A DNA stretch of 64,000 bases from Terebella lapidaria (Eukaryota; Annelida; Polychaeta; Terebellida; Terebellidae): contig OX424566.1 in the NCBI GenBank assembly GCA_949152475.1, forward strand, positions 14,097,177-14,161,176, read 5' to 3'. The notes under the pieces were generated by a model. That model was not told the DNA's origin, searched no databases, and saw only the letters and a program-made list of their open reading frames with translations. A program made the translations under genes and the position numbers. Positions 19,101 to 28,502 of this stretch are shown here, in pieces; position 1 is the first letter of the stretch; every line of letters begins with the position of its first letter.

Positions 19101-20612
19101 TCGCAAGCCTGACAGCACTATCCGTTGCCTGGTGTCGACAGTTGCATTTGGCCTAGGAATTGATATCCCAGACATCAAGCTCATTATCCATTGGGGAGAA
19201 AGTGACAACATTTCCCAACTTTGGCAAGACAGAGATGGAACCCCAGCAGAAGCACATGTTTATCATCGACAAGTTCAGCTGATTCATTGTCAACAGGACA
19301 TGAAATCAGCTATCACAGACATCATGTCGGGGAAATGCATACGTGAAAGTTTCCTTCAGAGCCTTACGCTGGATGGGATGGCCAAAGTATCTCCATCATC
19401 GAATGTCCACACGTGCTGCTCTGTATGTGACACCAACAGATTGGCTGAGGAGGCAAAGGCAGTCACCCTCGAGGCATCTCAAGGATCATCGCCTCAGCAT
19501 CAAGAACTCTAGAATACTTGTGCAGCACCTTCGCGTGCCCGAGAACGAAATTGTTTGTTTACCAACACTGCAGCAATGTCGCCGCATGGTAGCTGCAACA
19601 GACCTAACAGTTTTTAGAATGCACTGCACCATAAATATACCTCAAATACTTCAAACAAAACTTTCACTTTTCCCGGCCAGGCGCCGTCTTATTTTAACCA
19701 GTTAACCGTGCATACTCCACGTCGCTCAGACCGAGGAATCGCCAGATTACCGAAAAGCCAGTCTGAGCGACGTGGAGCTACGCATCGCTCAGGCTGCCAA
19801 AAAGCTAGATCTACGTTTAAGACATGTCTCATCTCTCTAGGTTTGAGCAGGCAGCTGTCCCAGTTAACGGTGAGCAGCCCCAGCAATGCCTCTCACACCA
19901 TGAACAAGGTAGCCCCAGTGTCAGGTCTCCTGCAAAAACCGTCTCACAACTTTCACACGACCTCCGGTGTCAGCCCCAGGGAACCACAGACAGTCAACAG
20001 TCCAAAGAGTATAGCCAGGTGTGTGAATTTACTGTAATGGAGCATACGAATTGTGTATGATCAGCTCTCGACAGCCTTCAGTTTTCTTTGTGGTGGTAGT
20101 TTTGTAACACCCAGACCTAAACTATCATTGTCATCAATGCCATGATTATGTTTTTACATCTTTATCACATAGCTTATCTTTTTCACATAGCTATATATGT
20201 CACATTTTACATTACAAAATGGCCATATCTATTCTACAGATTGAGTGAACGCCTGCTTCAAACCAAATGCATCAATGTTCAACCCGCACGTTCCAAAGTG
20301 TACTTCAGCCAGAGATACGGACAACCTGAACCAGTTCAGGAAGTTGTAGACCGTTTTTTCCGCCTGGACAACGCTGCGTGGATTCGGACGCGTGCCGGTC
20401 GTGATCGGAGAAAGTGGAAGAGACAGCCGCGGAGAGTCGCTCGGCTCCAGCAGCATGTTTTCTGTACAAGACGCCAGTGCCAGACTCTCGACCGCATGGT
20501 GACAAGGTATTACCGCACGAGAAAGTGGTTTGTCGATGACCCGTATGAGGCCTACCACAAGAGGCAGAACTTACCGCACTACAAGTATGAACTGCCTCGG
20601 TTTCTACCGTGA
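16115..20612 (+). CDS. MRPL35: mitochondrial ribosomal protein L35 (bL35m), three exons
   Basis: The inferred coding exons are 16115-16151, 19841-20018 and 20240-20612, giving 195 aa, close to the human length. The last exon is diagnostic: VQEVVDRFFRLDNAAWIR, then RKWKRQ, RLQQHVFC, LDRMVTRYYRTRKWFVDDPY. These match the conserved C-terminal part of MRPL35, a protein of the large mitoribosomal subunit. Exon 2 contributes MNKVAPVSGLLQKP and HNFHTTSG, typical of the presequence-to-mature transition. Exons 2 and 3 join in phase 2 across GT/AG. Exon 1 (MAMKRFICGSIN, phase 1, in frame with exon 2) is my inference: its donor GTACAC is weak, but phase, length and targeting-like composition fit. Intron 1 contains a whole RecQ-bearing element on the same strand. 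AATAAA follows the stop by about 50 nt. Confidence 0.87.
16452..16689. mobile_element. nested MITE with TAT target duplication
   Basis: The terminal inverted repeats read GAGCCATCCGTCCTAAAT, with further pairing through GCCGCATT and CAAAATTCGCCAAC. It is flanked by TAT on both sides (16449-16451, 16690-16692). The intact right terminal repeat of the host element gives the empty site with a single TAT, which confirms the boundaries of this 238-bp insertion. Confidence 0.88.
16771..17009. mobile_element. second insertion in the left terminal repeat, with a foldback core
   Basis: This block is absent from the right terminal repeat. It contains arms of about 45 bp that pair around AAATATTTGCATACTAGGT and GAGGTCACATTAT (left arm about 16870-16922, right arm about 16950-17000), with a central loop. 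Exact ends and target duplication are unclear. Confidence 0.65.
17579..17586 (+). promoter_or_regulatory. TATA box upstream of the helicase gene
   Basis: TATATAAA lies about 65-72 nt upstream of the helicase ATG at 17652. Confidence 0.45.
17652..19512 (+). CDS. RecQ-like ATP-dependent DNA helicase, four exons, motif VI eroded
   Basis: The exons are 17652-18133, 18284-18457, 18592-18714 and 18945-19512, all GT/AG and in frame, giving 448 aa. The helicase motifs are readable: a motif 0-like F...T..Q at 20-28; Walker A LPTGYGKS (45-52); motif Ia VVPMISLMKD; DEAH box FDEAH (152-156); motif III LLSTAT (about 185-190); motif IV region AIIYCR; motif V STVAFGLGIDIPDI. Motif VI, normally QxxGRxGRD in RecQ proteins, is reduced to LWQDRDG, so the arginine finger segment appears to be missing. 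No complete zinc-binding or HRDC domain follows, only a CCSVC cluster. The protein is a shortened RecQ family member, probably a multicopy transposon-borne helicase, and may be inactive. It lies on the same strand within intron 1 of MRPL35. Confidence 0.88.
19715..19777. repeat. perfect 17-bp inverted repeat
   Basis: CTCCACGTCGCTCAGAC (19715-19731) pairs perfectly with its reverse complement at 19761-19777 across a 29-nt loop. A third partial copy (CATCGCTCAGGCTG) follows. It is located between the right end of the RecQ element and MRPL35 exon 2. Confidence 0.85.
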
Positions 20613-20662
20613 GTGTGTGACTGGTTTGTAGCTGTGTTGCAATGAATTGTGTTGTTATATGT

Positions 20663-20668
20663 AATAAA
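20663..20668 (+). terminator. polyadenylation signal AATAAA of MRPL35
   Basis: AATAAA lies 51 nt downstream of the MRPL35 stop codon. A GT-rich stretch (AAGTGGTTTTGTT) follows about 15 nt later, as expected for a cleavage site. Confidence 0.6.
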
Positions 20669-22374
20669 TTTGTTCGAAGAGCAAGTGGTTTTGTTCACTT
20701 TGTCAAAGAGAAGTAGAATTCATGAGTTATGTACCCTGGGTATTCAGAGATGAAAATTTTGATTATTACACAGTATTGGAATGGAATATTAATATCAACA
20801 ATATGTCACTTGTTATAAAATAACGTTGCAAAATACATGTATTATATGTATTGCAAATCCACTGTCAATATCATGTAGTATGAATAAGATATAAATGTAT
20901 GGAGGGAATATATGTACTGAGAGATGTTGATACTTATTTTTATCTACATGTACATCTACTTGTGTTGATTACTGAATGCAAACACCAAGTATTTTCAAAG
21001 TAATTTCAAAGCAAACACCCATATTTCAAGCAACGCAAATCTACCGACAATGATTGGAGAGTGTACGAATCTTTTCAGAAAGTGTTTGCGCATGAAAGTT
21101 TCTGCGCCATTGCTCATCCGCTCACACAAAAATGAACATTGAGAACCATGTTTAGACAGTCACATTTATTCAGAAAACAACAACTGTATATCAAGACAAA
21201 TACCTTCACTGAGAAGTGAGCTTCCAACAGTTACAAATCATATCATTTATTGCTTAATTTTCTTTTCATAATTCAGCCTGTCATATTACTTTCCGTTATA
21301 GTATTTCACATAATTTATAAACAGAAAATTCAATCTACCACTTAATTTGCATATTCATGTACCGGTATGTTGTAAACAGAAAAAAAATTGAAAACTAATA
21401 TAAACCCATTCGTACAGCTGTATTCATGCAATAAAACTAAAATTAAATATTTGATATGGAATGTTTAGTTATGAACACAAAATGAAAGTACATGTATAAC
21501 GACCTGCCTACACATCCATCGAGTAGGCAAATGATAATTTGAATACAAGTATTATATTATAGAATAATTTTGGTACAACTCAGGAAGAGATAAAATGCAT
21601 ATTTTTACATCAAACTGCTCATGCTTTATCTACATATCCATGATATCGTTTACTTCATATATTGTATATAGAGTGGATGCATAAAACATCATTTGAGGGC
21701 CTTGTGCAATGAATATCTAGTGGTCCCACGATTTGAGAAAACTGTAATCGATTAATCGTTGCCTTCTAACTGAACCGTAACCGATTAGTCGTTACTGATG
21801 CCAATTTTTTTTTCAAAGCCAGATACTGACTGATTGATGAAGTATAAACTGACAGGTTAACCAGCTACGATTGATTAACACCGAAGATAAGTTTGAGGCA
21901 TCGTGTTCTGCACAAGTCAAGTCAAGACACACCATATTAGTATACACTTTCAGCTTGATTTTGCAGCCTTACAGGATATAAAATGGAAATATAATGAATT
22001 ATTATGCTGAATAAATTTACGTTCAAGTAATCGATTACAGATTTTGTAACCGATTAATAACATGAACCTAACCGCAGACGGTTAATCGTCTACTCGTGGG
22101 ACCACTATAAATATCCCTGTATTTATGGTAAAATGCATTCAATTGAATGTTGAATAACTTTTTGGTCGAATAGTCACTAAGAAACAACCAGTATATGAAC
22201 AAGATATGCAACTGTGAGATTACGACAAGTACACGTACATACATATTGTATACAACATTGACAGTGCATATGTAAAGTTTTGTTACTTTTAGTATTTGTT
22301 ACAATGAGTATCTTATGATCTAGAACATAAGGATATAAATATGTACATGTAGTTAAAACACAGAATTACATGTA
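20669..22374. other. no gene recognised; intergenic between convergent MRPL35 and GUK1
   Basis: This is AT-rich sequence. Around 21.7-22.1 kb the motif 'taaccgattaatcg' / 'cgattaatcgttac' recurs in both orientations ('actgtaatcgattaatcgtt', 'aatcgattacagattttgta'), with 'gtggtcccacga' and 'tcgtgggaccac' at the outer edges (about 21720 and 22094). That suggests a MITE of about 390 bp at 21719-22107. Confidence 0.45.
21719..22107. mobile_element. probable MITE with GTGGTCCCACGA ends
   Basis: 'agtggtcccacgatttgag' at the left and 'tactcgtgggaccact' at the right are inverted copies. Further inside, 'aatcgattaatcgttg' and 'accgattagtcg' pair with 'taaccgattaataac' and 'gacggttaatcg'. No second copy was noticed in the window. 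Confidence 0.55.
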
Positions 22375-22859
22375 CAGTACCGATTTCGCAAAACCTCACT
22401 AGCCATGTGAATGCTTCATGCGAAATGCTAGGCCGTGCGATTACGTGCGACTTGATGCTAGCATCACATCGTATGGTGCGACCAGTGGTAGGGATGCCAT
22501 CGCATCAGGCGGCCATCTTAGTTGAACAGGCGAGCACTGTCTCGCACAGATGCTCGCATCCTTTATTTCAGACGCAAATACAGACTTTAATATGAACTGA
22601 ACTCAAACACCGCATTTGCCTATACGATGATACAGACTGTCTATAAACCACTCGACCATATGTTTATAGGCATATTTGAGCATATAATGGCCTTCACAAA
22701 AAAATGCGAAATGTGAAATGCTTTTAGTGTGCCACAGTGCCAAGAAGCAATGATAGCATCGAATCGCAGGATGCTACGTCAACTAAGTTGGGCGAACACA
22801 TGCTGAATGCTAGGTTATTTGTGCTAGCATTTTGGTGAGGTTTTGCAAAATCGGTACTG
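22375..22859 (+). mobile_element. MITE family A, copy 1
   Basis: The ends are CAGTACCGATTTCGCAAAAC and its inverted counterpart at 22835-22859. The interior is rich in variants of 'atgctagca' and 'atgcgatt'. It is highly similar along its length to 31509-31999. The left flank is TA, while the right flank has lost TA. Confidence 0.88.
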
Positions 22860-23534
22860 TCTGTAGACTTCAGTGATGTTCATGGTCGTCTGCTAAGTTT
22901 GTTTCAAGTGATCTTTGAAATAGTGAATGAATGACAATCAAGAGATTTCTTCGGGTTTTTGATACAATGTAGGATGAACCGGGCCCGAGAAATCGTATGG
23001 GTTCAAGTGATCTTTGAAGGATATCAACGAAAAAACTCAACAACTGAAAGGAATCTTTCTGGTAGATTCTACAACAAACCCGAAATCCAGTATATTGTTA
23101 ATTACACCAGCAAAAATTTAATATCATGTCTATCAACATTTCGTCAACTTTCGAATAGAGACAATTCCACACCAAGATCTGTACTATGCATGATTTTTGT
23201 CACGGACACATACCCACATATACACATTTGGCAAACTGCTTTGAGATATTGGAAAAATACTACACGAAAAGCTAAATGGTAACATTTTTAAAAAGCGATA
23301 AACTTTTACATATATATAAAATCCCTATACAGACTGAAAACCTGATGAATATACATACAGATAATACATATTCACATGTTGATATAATTCCCTATTAACT
23401 ATACATATATCTATACATCTATATATATATATATTATTTTGGTTTACAAAACCAATATTTGAGTAAGTTGACAATGCTAATAATATCGTGAATTTTTCGT
23501 GTCTTGCGAGTTCCGATATCATCCACAACAGATG

Positions 23535-26500
23535 TTAGGATTTCGAAACAGCATCGATATCCTGAAAATAATTGCAAAATACATGTTTACATATTATGTG
23601 AACATTTTTCCAAATACATGTACATGTAGTTAATTTTTGTGTGATTTGAAGGCAAGCAATATTACTCTCTTCGCACAATGCCTGATATTACAAAATGTAT
23701 TATGTTGGCTTCTGAATGACATACTAGTAATTATTCTCACAAACGAAAGTTGATTCAAAGAAAATAGTGTTCTATCTGGCTGTTTTTCTCGAGTATCCAT
23801 ACAAAACTATTTAGAAAAGCTCTACCGACACTATGAAGCCATGTGTGTTGAAATCAGGATTTCGGCATAATATCAAGGTTGACAGTATCACAAGTTGGCC
23901 AGATGTCCGCCAGTGAAGGTAGGGTGTATATATTTTTCAAGTGTATATTTTGTGCTTACCTTGATAAGAATTCCTCTAAGTTTCTCGTAGGCCACTTCTA
24001 AGTCGTCATTGACAATGATGTGATCGTACGAGCCCTTCTGCTCCGCTGAATAATTCCGAGAAAAAACAATGAATGTACAGTACATGTGAATCACTCAGTC
24101 ATGCAAGACTTTTTCTGGATGGTTAGCACATGTATATCGATGGTTACCATGGTAACAGCAGTGACGTACCATACTCTAGCTCGACCTTGGCGGTGTGGAG
24201 TCGTTTCTGCAGATTTTCCTCCAATTCCGTCCCACGACCCCGAAGTCGTTTCTCCTGAGAAAAGGAATGGGAAAATACATTTTTCTTATATGCATGATAC
24301 AGGCATTTATTGTTTTCATCATCAATAAATTTCTTTATTAAAAAGGGTAATACTGATAAAAAATTGTTGTGTTTGAAATTGATGCTGAATAAAGTGTAGA
24401 TAAAAACTTCAACTATGATCCTGATTAAGGCAAATACAATGTAATTGACTATTTGTTCATCTACATGAACAATATGAAATAACTCAAATATGATATTAAA
24501 AAGTGAAATGTCATCCAAATACGTATTGCTGAATATTTTTTCCAGAAGCATTTGGTTTATGAAATAAGAATGTATCAGTGGATCCAGTGATTCAAGACCA
24601 CCCAAGCCCCTCGAAATGGGGGCAAGTGAAGTGGTCTTTGAAGACAGGTGGTCTTTATATAATACAGGATATACATGTATACTGCATACAACATACAAAA
24701 CTGCAAAGAAAAAATCTTGAAAACGGCGTGAAGTGACCACTAACCAGGACTTCCATGCTGGGGGGCTTGATGAAGATGTATCGAGGGTTGAGCGTCGTCT
24801 GTTTCATGTTTTTGACGCCTTGCATATCGATGTCAAGTATGCAGATTCTCCCGGTTTTCATCACGTCCTCCACTGCCTTCTTGCTGCAAAATTACATCAT
24901 AAAACCATTCATAAATGTATGGGCATGTAATATATAATAACTCTAATTTGCCAAGACGATGAATTCATATTTTGATACTGGAGTGTGGTGGTTTCAGCAT
25001 TTTGGCACTACAAAGTACAGTGTACATGTCAACATTATCAACAATACTCTTCAATCATAATCATGCAGAATAGAAACCATGACAGATTGGGGGTTGAATA
25101 TACTGTATATGCTTTATCAGCAACAGGGACATTAGGATAGGAATACCAGGTGTATTAAACACATCAGTGAAAAACTAGACGTCAAGGCCTAAAGATGCCT
25201 TGGAGGCATTTCGGTGTGATGAATAATTTATAATACTAGATATCGACGAAAATGAAAAATGTCGACAAATTTCGGGTCAAGGTCAAAGTTCATCCAAAAT
25301 ACCCGCTAGACATGTTTGTCTAGGGCGACGAGTCCGAAAATACCATCCGTTTCGCTCTACGACGCACCGTTTCCGAGATATCGACGAAAACAAAAACTGC
25401 CGACTCGGCAAAAAAATTTCGGGTCAAGGTCAAAGTTAATCCATAATACCCCTTAGACATGTTTGTCTAGGGCGACGAGTCCGAAAGTAACGTCCGTTTC
25501 GCTCTACGACGCACCGTTTCCGAGATATCGACGAAAACGAAAAATGCCGACTCGGCAAAAAAATTTCGGGTCAAGGTCAAAGTTCATCAATAATTCCCCT
25601 TAGACATGTTTGTCTAGTGCGACGAGTCCGAAAATAACGTCCGTTTCGCTCTATGACGCACCGTTTCCGAGATATCGACGAAAACGAAAAATGCCGACTC
25701 GGCAAAAAAATTTCGGGTCAAGGTCAAAGTTCATCAATAATTCCCCTTAGACATGTTTGTCTAGTGCGACGAGTCCGAAAATAACGTCCGTTTCGCTCTA
25801 CGACGCACCGTTTCCGAGATATCGACGAAAACGAAAAATGCCGACTCGGCAAAAAAATTTCGGGTCAAGGTCAAAGTTCATCCATAATACCCCTTAGACA
25901 TGTTTGTCTAGTGCGACGAGTCCGAAAATAACGTCCGTTTCGATCTACGACGCACCGTTTCCGAGATATCGACGAAAACGAAAAATGCCGACTCGGCAAA
26001 AAAATTTCAAGTCAAGGTCAAAGTTCATCCATAATACCCCTTAGACATGTTTGTCCAGTGCGACGAGTCCGAAAATAACGTCCGTTTCGCTCTACGACGC
26101 ACCGTTTCCGAGATATCGACGAAAACGAAAAATGCCGACTCGGCAAAAAAATTTCGGGTCAAGGTCAAAGTTCATCCATAATACCCCTTAGACATGTTTG
26201 TCTAGTGCGACGAGTCCGAAAATAACGTCCGTTTCGCTCTACGACGCACCGTTTCTGAGATATCGACGAAAACGAAAAATGCCGACTCGGCAAAAAAATT
26301 TCAAGTCAAGGTCAAAGTTCATCCATAATACCCCTTAGACATGTTTGTCTAGGGCGACGAGTCCGAAAATAACGTCCGTTTCGCTCTACAACGCACCGTT
26401 TCCGAGATATGCAGGATGAATCAAGGATGACTCAGCAAAAAATTATTTCGACCTCTAGGTCAAAGGTCGTTTGAGGTATCGATCCCAAAATCAATAGGGT

Positions 26501-28368
26501 TCTTCCCTGGTGATATATAAACCTCCGTGCAAAATTCTGCAACTATTGCCTGAATATTTTTTGAGTTATCGTCCGGAAACCAAGTTCCTCGATTTCCTCC
26601 TCACGGACCTCACGGACCTCGGAGCCGGATCAAAAAAAAAAGTACACCCTAGAGATGTTTGTCTAGGGCGACGAGTCCGAAAATAACGTCCGTTTCGCTC
26701 TACGGCGCACGGTTTCCGAGATATGCAGGAAGCCTCAAGGATGAATCAGCAAAAAATTATTTTGACCTCTAGGTCAAAGGTCGTTTGACGGATCGATCCC
26801 AAAATCAATAGGGTTCTTCCCTGGTGGCATATGAACCTCCATGCAGAGTTCTGCAACTATTGCATAAATATTTTTCCAGTTATCGTCCGGAAACCAAGTC
26901 TTAAAATTAGCCTTGATTTCATCCTCACGGACCTCACGGACCTCCGATCCGGCTCAAAAAGAATAGGGTTCTTCCTCATATCATTTCTGACTTGCGGTGA
27001 AAATTTGACAAGGATCCGTCAAGGCAATCTAAAATTATCGTCCGGAAACCAAAAGTGGCGGAAGAAGAAAAAAAAAAAAAAAAAAATGAAATGCCTTAAT
27101 TACCTGTAGTTTCGAAAAAATCAAGAATTGAAAATCGAAGGGGTTGACTGATATACATGCAGGTTGACATAAGATGATGTTCAGGTACCGGTATATACAA
27201 TGTATATTTACAGCTTGTAAACTTATCAGTCTTTGATCTTACCTTGTACCATACAAATTGCCGGAGAACTCTGCGTGTTCAATAAATTCATTGTTCCCTA
27301 TTGCTTTTTCCATTTCTGGTCGAGTAACATAGTTGTAATCTGAATGCAGAGAGTCCAAGTCATGACATTCGGAGGGGATTGTACAAATGTAATTGATAGT
27401 AAGACTAGTAAGATATAAAAAAAAAAGGTTTGTGAAAGTAGGTGAATTTCTCACAGGTTGTATGATTAGCTATTGACACAAAATGAAGCATTTATGGAAG
27501 GGTGGAATAAATACAATTTTCAGATTAAGACATGCACAAAATTCGGGACACCCATGAATCAAAGTGCAGATATTTACCTCTCCCTTCAACCTCCCCAGGC
27601 CTTGGTTTTCTTGTGGTGTCTGTAAATTAGAAACAATCATATGCAAGATTTATCAACATTGTGATAAAATGGAGAGTTTAAAATGACACGTCAACAGTGA
27701 GTTGCACAATAACAGGCATATTATGGTCATCATAGTCATGATGCCACAATTTTTTATTCACAATTTTCAACAGGAAATCATGCAGTATTTCACAATTTAT
27801 CATACATCACGTACGTGTCCCACTATCATAAGGCCTGAAACTAACAGTAAAATCCATCACCAATGCACCATGAAACAACACACAAGAACCTGTCCTGAAA
27901 CTGACAATATCGTCCTAAAGGTGGCACAGGTCCTACATCCTAATAGTACAGCGCCCCCTCTTTTCCCCAAAAATGTTCGATTTTTGTAACATTGTAAATT
28001 ACCTCCATCTCTTTCTAATAAAATCTTACCCACATGTTTATGTTATTTGAGTCATACTAAAGGAGATTGAAAGCTATACCTGTATGTGCATTATTCAGTG
28101 ATTTTCTTAAATTTAACCCCAACTTTGCCCGCATTTTTGCATGCACTGCTGCAGGAGATCTTGCTTTGGCTCGCCATGCTACCATTAGAACCAACACGGT
28201 ACTTATATGTTAAAACTCAATAACTGATAAATGCAGGCACAAAAAATACTAACGTGAGACGCTGAAGGCGAAGCAGTCCTTGTACTCCGCCATGAGTTTT
28301 TTGACGAGAGTGCTCTTCCCGCTTCCGGACGGTCCGGACATCACGACGGGCTGTAGCGACGTACTCAT
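23535..28368 (-). CDS. GUK1: guanylate kinase, seven coding exons
   Basis: Minus-strand exons are 28368-28254, 27619-27578, 27339-27243, 24883-24745, 24254-24170, 24045-23960 and 23561-23535, giving 196 aa. All introns are GT/AG and each join restores the family sequence. Guanylate kinase transfers phosphate from ATP to GMP in the cytosol to make GDP for nucleotide salvage. The P-loop is GPSGSGKST (12-20). The GMP-binding arginines lie in [10 protein letters not shown] (39-48). The GMP loop is [14 protein letters not shown] (71-84). [11 protein letters not shown] (101-111) and the lid [17 protein letters not shown] follow. The C-terminus [20 protein letters not shown] is typical. A polypyrimidine tract and CAG (to 28392) precede the start codon, so a spliced 5' UTR is likely and the promoter lies further right. 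Introns hold a 147-bp satellite, a MITE and an RFX site. Confidence 0.95.
24143..24156. promoter_or_regulatory. perfect palindromic RFX X-box in a GUK1 intron
   Basis: GTTACCATGGTAAC is a perfect 14-bp palindrome matching the RFX consensus GTTRCCATGGYAAC. It lies in the 124-bp fifth intron, 14 bp from the exon-5 donor. Function is inferred from the consensus only. Confidence 0.55.
25240..26410. repeat. tandem array with an exact 147-bp period, about eight copies
   Basis: The landmark GCCGACTCGGC occurs at 25399, 25546, 25693, 25840, 25987, 26134 and 26281, each exactly 147 bp apart. A diverged first unit starts near 25250. Each unit holds two dyads (GCCGACTCGGC and TAGACATGTTTGTCTA) and 'gggtcaaggtcaaagttcat'. 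Units differ by few bases. The array lies in intron 3 of GUK1. Confidence 0.95.
26411..27080. repeat. longer duplicated unit adjoining the 147-bp array
   Basis: Two copies of a segment are visible, about 26411-26640 and 26725-26960. They share 'tgacctctaggtcaaaggtc', 'aatcaatagggttcttccct' and 'tcctcacggacctcacggac'. Between them is one more partial 147-bp-type unit (26641-26725). The block ends in an A-rich tract (27063-27086). It resembles the tail of a repeat-bearing non-autonomous element. Confidence 0.8.
27903..28199 (+). mobile_element. MITE family B, copy 1 (GUK1 intron 1)
   Basis: The right end ATTAGAACCAACACGG is followed by TA. The left end (ATATCGTCCTAAAG) is eroded. Internal landmarks 'gtgattttcttaaattt' and 'cttgctttggctcgcc' match the copy at 34044-34343. 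Confidence 0.75.
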
Positions 28369-28502
28369 GGTCCCTAAGCAACTCGTGATACCTGGGGGGA
28401 GAGAAAGGGATAAATGGTCAAATTCCTGCAGGTTTTTACTGAAAACTCTATAGCTGAAAGATTTTTTGTACATGTATCAATGATGTGAACAAGTTGTACC
28501 TA

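Larger units (their letters stand above)
16401..19685 (+). mobile_element. inverted-repeat element carrying a RecQ-like helicase
   Basis: The right terminal repeat (19528-19685), read in reverse complement, matches the left terminal repeat piecewise. The left pieces are 16401-16451, 16690-16770 and 17010-17047. Shared strings include CTGGCCGGGAAAA, GTGCAGTGCATTC, AAAAACTGT and GTAAACAAACAATTTCGTTC. The left repeat is interrupted by two secondary insertions. Between the repeats lies a single four-exon helicase gene and no recognisable transposase. Helicase-bearing cut-and-paste elements are known (for example the AcademH type), but superfamily assignment is only a suggestion. No clear target-site duplication was seen. 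Confidence 0.8.

Noticed and set aside
24144..24740. 198-codon minus-strand frame containing GUK1 exon 5
   Set aside because: Only the 85-bp exon part matches guanylate kinase. The rest is intron translated by chance, bounded by a good GT/AG pair.
25240..26410. Possible CRISPR-like array
   Set aside because: The units are contiguous 147-bp repeats with no unique spacers, inside a eukaryotic intron.
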